The notes beneath the pieces are model-generated. The model had not been told where the DNA came from. It did no database searches and worked only from the letters and a program-made list of their open reading frames with translations. From Nymphaea colorata (Eukaryota; Streptophyta; Magnoliopsida; Nymphaeales; Nymphaeaceae): a stretch of 64,000 nucleotides of DNA. The DNA lies in NCBI RefSeq assembly GCF_008831285.2, contig NC_045147.1, positions 14,238,854-14,302,853 of the forward strand. Direction: 5' to 3'. A program made the translations under genes and the position numbers. Of the stretch, positions 59,165 to 64,000 are shown piece by piece (the first letter of the stretch is position 1; every line of letters begins with the position of its first letter).

Positions 59165-59557
59165 TTATTTCCCGGAGCGCCGGATCTCCTGAGCGAGAGC
59201 CTCCTCCAGCCAGGCCTCCGCGTCGCTCATGAGCTCCGGGCTGAGCCTGACCATGAGCACGCAGAACTCGCGCTCGTCCAACGCCCCGTCGCCGTCGAGA
59301 TCCCCCTCCCTCACCATCGCCTCCAGCTCGGCGTCCCCGAGCCCGTCCAGCCCCAGCAGCCCCGCGTTCCTCTTCAGGCTCTCGGCCGTGATCACGCCCC
59401 TTGCCGGGTCGGCCAGCAGCCTGAAGCCGTTCACCAGCTCGCCCATGAACTCGTCCGCCAGGAGCTTCTCCGCCATCACGGGCAGAAGGTCCTCGTACTC
59501 CTCCTCCTCCTCCTCCGCCGAAGCAGGCCCCATCTCCTCCGTTGCTCCCTTGTTCAT
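59165..59557 (-). CDS. KIC: KIC-like single EF-hand Ca2+-binding protein
   Basis: A single exon encodes 130 residues. After a short acidic stretch, YEDLLPVMAEKLLADEF, GFRLLADPARGVITAESLKR and the EF-hand MVREGDLDGDGALDEREFC follow. Then come LMVRLSPELM and AWLEEALAQEI. The loop has Asp at 86, 88 and 90 and Glu at 97, so it should bind Ca2+. The sequence closely matches my recollection of Arabidopsis KIC, which binds the kinesin-like calmodulin-binding protein (KCBP) in a Ca2+-dependent way, inhibits its microtubule binding and affects trichome branching. The related PINOID-binding protein PBP1 is the alternative. The length (KIC is about 135 residues) and the absence of introns both fit. Third positions are almost all G or C, in contrast with the surrounding AT-rich DNA. 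Antisense frames here are shadows. Confidence 0.93.
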   Translation of the reverse strand: MNKGATEEMGPASAEEEEEEYEDLLPVMAEKLLADEFMGELVNGFRLLADPARGVITAESLKRNAGLLGLDGLGDAELEAMVREGDLDGDGALDEREFCVLMVRLSPELMSDAEAWLEEALAQEIRRSGK

Positions 59558-59601
59558 AGCTTCCGATTCGAGGCGACGTAGGAAAGCTGGCAGTGCTGAT
59601 C

Positions 59602-59608
59602 ATTTATA
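59602..59608 (-). promoter_or_regulatory. Putative TATA box of the KIC-like gene
   Basis: TATAAAT on the minus strand lies 45-51 bp upstream of the ATG at 59557, implying a short leader of about 15-20 nt. The closeness makes this tentative. Confidence 0.45.
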
Positions 59609-60158
59609 CAAACACATTGTGGGCATGGTCCCTGGCCAGCTCTACACCAGTTCAAGCCTCGCCCCTCTAGATTTCGTCTGGTGGTTGCACGACAAACGCC
59701 CCGATGCGAATTTATTATCGCCGCTGTCATCTTCTTGATTACGGCGTGGCATCTTAACGTGATTCGATGGGGAAAAAAAGAAGATGACCAAAATGGGCCT
59801 CATGAGCTCATCTCAAGAGGCCCCTGGTTCTAACTTGAAGTTGTTTCAAGTTTCTATCAATCAAACTCTATGACTCACCGAAATATGTCATGCATTTATC
59901 ATTATATAATCAGCTTTTGGAATTTAAAGGGCCCTGCTACTGAAGAATGTACAAAGTTTCAAAAATTTTAAGTTGTGTTTATGTGAGAACCATGTTCTGT
60001 GAAAACATGTGTTTGAACCATTTCTTAAAATATGGTTTGTGTGTCCAAAACGATAAAATGTCGTTCCACCTAAGTCATGTTCTTAACATGATAACATTTA
60101 AGAGAGTCAACAAACATGTTCCTAACATGACAACATGGAGTCGGCAAACACGCCCTTA

Positions 60159-60398
60159 CGGTGTATTTGATAGCTTCGTATTTGAGATGTGAGATGGATC
60201 TAAGATCTCTTTTATGTAGGATTCAAAATGTAAACAAACACTTGATTTTACCATTACAAGGAAAAATCATGGATTTGATATCCTCAGTGAAAACCCTCAC
60301 GTTTGAGGTTGACAGTGAGAAGGTTTCTAACCTTAGATCCAATAGATCTGATATCCCTAATTATCTCAAATCATCTCTGATGCTATCAAAATGTCCTC
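60159..60398. mobile_element. Tourist-like (PIF/Harbinger) MITE
   Basis: TTA flanks both ends (60156-60158 and 60399-60401). The left end cggtgtatttgatagcttc and the right end gatgctatcaaaatgtcctc are inverted over about 18 bp, strongest in TTTGATAGC. Size is 240 bp with no coding. The TTA duplication and TTTGATAGC core fit the Tourist group. Confidence 0.72.
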
Positions 60399-60401
60399 TT
60401 A

Positions 60402-62278
60402 TGGGCAGTTTGACTACAGTAACATACCGTAAATCTATGCCAAATGGGTAGATTCATGGCGCCCTATAATACATTGTTCCATGAATTTGCTTCATTTTTA
60501 AGATAGATTTATTAAACAGTAACATAATGTTACTGTTGCCAAACAGCTCCTTAAAATTTTTGACATATTTTGCCCTTGGTGTGTAACAATTGACAAATTT
60601 ATCTTCTTTGTTTTTGCAATTTCAAGACAATTTTTTATTACTTTGATACTGGCATTTGGCCTTATCAAATTGTTCCACTTTTTTGTGGGTGGGGGAAGGA
60701 TTTCTTTGACAAATTCAACCTGAAAAACTTGTTTCGACCACAAGAAAGTGTGGGGATATTTCTCTGCAATAACAGGGCATGGGTGAATTCTTGAATTGAA
60801 GAAAGAAACGCAACTTACTTTCACATTCTTACATTTCGTCGCAACCGAGCATGGCAAAAACTCTTTCCTCTTTTATTTATGTTTTCTTATATGTATTTGG
60901 TATAGCTTTTTGAGAAAACCTAAGACTCCAGAACTCTTTCCTTGATAGCATATTGGAAAAAAAATCTTCTTTTTCTCTCTTCAAACACACTTCCTACCCG
61001 TCTTTGTTAATCTTTTCCAATTTGGTCCTCTCTCACTGTAATATATATATATATATACGAGAGAGAGAGAGAGAGAGTCTGTGGAGTGTTAGAATGTGTA
61101 CAGGATCAAGACTTCTTTGCAGAAAATGCTGAACATTCTTCTTTATTCAATTACTATCGTGATTAATTATTGTGCGACGGAATTGAATACGTTTTTCTGC
61201 TAAGTTGCACGTCTTTTTGGCAGGCTTTTTTATATTCAATCGATGGTCAATGGATTAACAACGTGGATTCACCGATTCGATGTGCCAAATCGAAGCATTA
61301 ATGGAGACGTCGGCAACCTCAACTGCTCAGCACTCAATGTGAAATTCTACAGTTTGAAAAATTGCAAGTGCGCGCGGTGAGATTGAACTTCTTGTTGATA
61401 CGATGGTGATGCTGCGATGACGCAGATGTCCCTGTTGCACAAACTTCTGTGCAATTTTTGTTTCAGAAATGAGCTTCAATTCGTTTTCTTATCATATCTT
61501 TTTAGAAATTTAACCATACTAATGAGATAACTTGATGTCCAGAACCAGTCAGATAAGAACATGAGATCCCACGAGTCACAAAGATCAACTGCGACAGATC
61601 TATAAAAACTATAAATATTTATTAAACAGCGCTCCAATGAAAAGTTTCTGGGCTTTGAGCTACAAAAATCACATCTCCTTTCTTAGAAGGTTTAGAACAT
61701 TCAGGAGTCTACAACATCCTCTGCACAAAAATCATAGATTTCAATCTAATCAAGTTTCTGAAGGCCATTAAATCTTACCTGCCCATTTTCTAAGAAAGGA
61801 TTTTCTGGATCTGGATTAGACTTTTAGTCTCTGCTTGGAAAAAGGGCAATGGACTGAGAATAAACTTCAAAAAATCAACATACAGAAATTCAACTTCAAC
61901 ATTGTTTATGCAATTGGACTGCACCTGATCCATGCTCTAGAAGACGTCAAAAGGCGAAATTTTTTTCGCAAATGCGAGGGCAATACAGGAATTTGGGGTC
62001 ACGGCCATGCAGCTTCCAGGAAGGAGAGGAATTGGCGTTTAATGGTGGAAATAAGGTGAATGAAGGTGACTTGTGGGGGAAGGTCAAGTTGTTCTTGCTT
62101 TTGGTTTTGTTAGGCCACCCCCACTTTCCTGGTGCCTTCCTCCTTCTTCCCTTCATTGACATTCATATCTTTACAATAATGCTGCACTATTCTATAGTAC
62201 CCGTTTCGTATCGGCAGCTTGGTACCGGCTTTATTGTTTTTTAGAAAACTCGAGTTTGATTCGAAACCACAAATAACA
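60402..62278. other. Intergenic region, no gene recognised
   Basis: AT-rich, with a compound microsatellite at 61041-61077. Phrases near 60515-60545 (aacagtaacataatgttac) resemble text near 52600 and may be further transposon relics. Short open frames show no motifs. Confidence 0.45.
61041..61077. repeat. Compound (AT)n(GA)n microsatellite
   Basis: About eight AT units, then about nine GA units. Confidence 0.92.
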
Positions 62279-62600
62279 TCTCAGAGTTTTAAACAGCGAG
62301 GTTTTTTTCAGGTATAATATGGTGACCTTGAAAAAAACAAGAAAAATATGGTGATTTTTTTTAAATTTTAAAAAAATTAAAAATAAAAAAAAATAAAATA
62401 AGTAGGAAACTAATAACACAAACATCAAAAGATAAGTAGATTTGTAATAAATAAAAAATAAAAATAAATTGTTTGGCATTAAAAAAACTAAAAAAAGTGA
62501 AAAAAAACACATTCTTTTTTAACTTAAAAAAAACGTATTTTTTAAAGTTTTAAACCGTCATTTAATTTATCACGTATTAAAAAATGTACTTTTTAAACTT
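62279..62600 (+). repeat. Dispersed A-rich repeat, family X, copy 3
   Basis: Begins cagagttttaaacagcgagg and ttttttcaggtataatatgg. Later it has caaaagataagtagatttg, aataaataaaaa, ttgtttggcat and ttttaaaccgtcatttaat, in the same order as copy 2. Confidence 0.78.
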
Positions 62601-64000
62601 TTCTAAGGCTTGTCAACAAACTCGAATTTGGCATAAAAAAATGCATTTTCTACGACTATGCGACAAACTTGACTTGAACTCCACCTTCAAATGTCGGCCG
62701 ATACGTATAGCAGCTGCAGCATCGGTTATGTCAATTTTATATCAATTGTTTCAATAAAATAACGATAATAATAATAATACTGATAAACTGATCTTTCAAG
62801 TGTTCAAATAGAAAAGCATTTAAAAAAGACTGGCAGATCAACGGAAAAAAAAAAAGACTCGCATTAATTTTGGTGCTAATGTTGACAAAATTTTATTGGG
62901 GATGTGGTTGGTCGCCTAGTCTTTATTGCATAGTTTTCTTGTTTATCAAACAGTAGATAATCGTATTAGTGTACTTAATTTTCACAATAAATATATTCTA
63001 ATTTTTTTTTTAAATACCGCCTTTGGTGAAAACGTTAAAGCGAGCTTTTAATATTGTCACCACAGGACTTTCAGTTTGCTTTTATTAAAATATATAAATG
63101 AGGACAATAGTTCTTGCACAAAAAGCTCAATGAAAATGTGTGGATTTGGAAAAGTTGCCTCTAGAATGTCAACAGTGAGTTGCCGATGGCAGCACACACA
63201 AATTTATTTATAAATAGAGGTATATAAAAAATTGCATATAGATGTGTCCAATTCAGTGTAGCAAGGATCTCTCTCACTATATGTATAGAAAAATTGGTAG
63301 GTTGAAACCTTTAGTTAACTTTCTCAATCTTCGAATTTTTTCGTATTGACTGTTGAGAGAGAAAAAAAGAGAAAGGTTTTTTAAGAGTTTAGGACCTGAA
63401 GATCTGACACCTACTAATCTCTCACTCTCTCTCTTTTGGCAATCTAACCTTATACATATAATCTTAGAAGTGGTTTGGTTTGAAACATATATTAGGTTAG
63501 TTATTTTTTGCTTTAATAATGTTTTTCATAAAAAAATGAACAGCCCCTATAACATCTAAATTTTGATATTAGATAGTTCAATTTTTTGACAAAGATAACT
63601 TAAACTAAAACATGATTTGTATTAAATTAGTAGTTATAAACGCATTAGGCAGCTTACATTTTGTTTAAAACACTTTTTATGGTTTTTATCCCATACCAAA
63701 ACAATCTGGTTTTTACTAATCATTCACACACACACATATATATAGACACACATTGGGTTTGGTTTTCACCAATCCAACTATATATATGTATCCAAAATTT
63801 GAAACTTAGGTATGTTTGATGGATTGGAAACTTGGAATTGAAAAAATATTCTTGAAAATAAGTTTCTTGGAATAAAGGAATTGAAAAAATCTTTCCGATT
63901 CTCATTTTGATGTGTGTGTGATGCCTTCTTAGTTTGATGGAATCGAAATATATTTCCAAGTGAAAAAGGCGAGTGAGGGAGGAAGAAGGGAGGTGCAAAA
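62601..64000. other. AT-rich end of the window
   Basis: No gene is recognised. A family Y repeat copy lies at 63482-63655. Near 63810, ttaggtatgtttgatggatt resembles the left end of a Harbinger-type element that would run off the window. Confidence 0.4.
63482..63655 (+). repeat. Dispersed repeat, family Y, copy 2
   Basis: Shares with 40028-40205 the ordered phrases catatatta-gttagttatttttt, cataaaa-tgaa-agccc, tataacatc, aactaaa and tttgtattaaattagt. The match covers about 175 bp with many substitutions. Confidence 0.7.

Noticed and set aside
59057-59738. Overlapping open frames on both strands around the KIC-like gene
   Set aside because: All are shadows caused by extreme GC3 bias. Only the 130-residue minus-strand frame has an EF-hand.

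Overview
The window looks like a nuclear chromosomal segment of a flowering plant. The protein-coding genes are typical plant families: two pentatricopeptide-repeat (PPR) proteins, an early nodulin-like phytocyanin, a proline-rich cell-wall protein, two ECA2-type endomembrane Ca2+-ATPases with GT-AG introns, and a KIC-type EF-hand protein. The space between them is AT-rich and full of microsatellites, MITEs, a LINE and a SINE. Several genes are GC-richer at the 5' end than the 3' end, a pattern common in monocots and some early-diverging angiosperms. I cannot name the species.

Layout: 0.26-1.86 kb, P-class PPR gene (+). 6.16-6.84 kb, two-exon early nodulin-like gene (+). 9.16-11.23 kb, a 2-kb PIF/Harbinger-type element with TAA target duplications that carries a broken piece of a UDP-glucose dehydrogenase gene. 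12.99-13.53 kb, secreted proline-rich protein (-). 15.9-18.0 kb, decayed L1-type LINE (-) interrupted by a 179-bp MITE. 18.79-20.32 kb, E-class PPR gene resembling Arabidopsis At5g08510 (+). 22.50-27.95 kb and 41.87-46.57 kb, two ECA2-like Ca2+-ATPase genes, both on the minus strand. They share eight coding exons, and seven of the eight have identical lengths. About 14 kb of AT-rich, repeat-filled DNA separates them. 49.99-50.16 kb, a SINE with a 19-bp target duplication. 59.17-59.56 kb, KIC-like Ca2+-binding protein (-). 60.16-60.40 kb, a Tourist-like MITE with TTA duplications.

The genes do not form a pathway cluster. The ECA2 pair is a local duplication. Both copies keep the full set of catalytic and Ca2+-coordinating residues and a C-terminal KxKxx ER-retrieval motif, so both are probably active pumps. 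They have diverged in base composition, in the loop after the TGE motif and in the last exon. The KIC-like gene is also a calcium gene, but nothing links it to the pumps.

Beyond named elements, two unnamed dispersed repeat families can be seen by eye (three copies and two copies), along with several short tandem duplications inside or beside genes. I saw no cluster that amounts to a new biological system. The best leads are the gene-capturing Harbinger element, the divergence of the ATPase pair and the dispersed repeat families.
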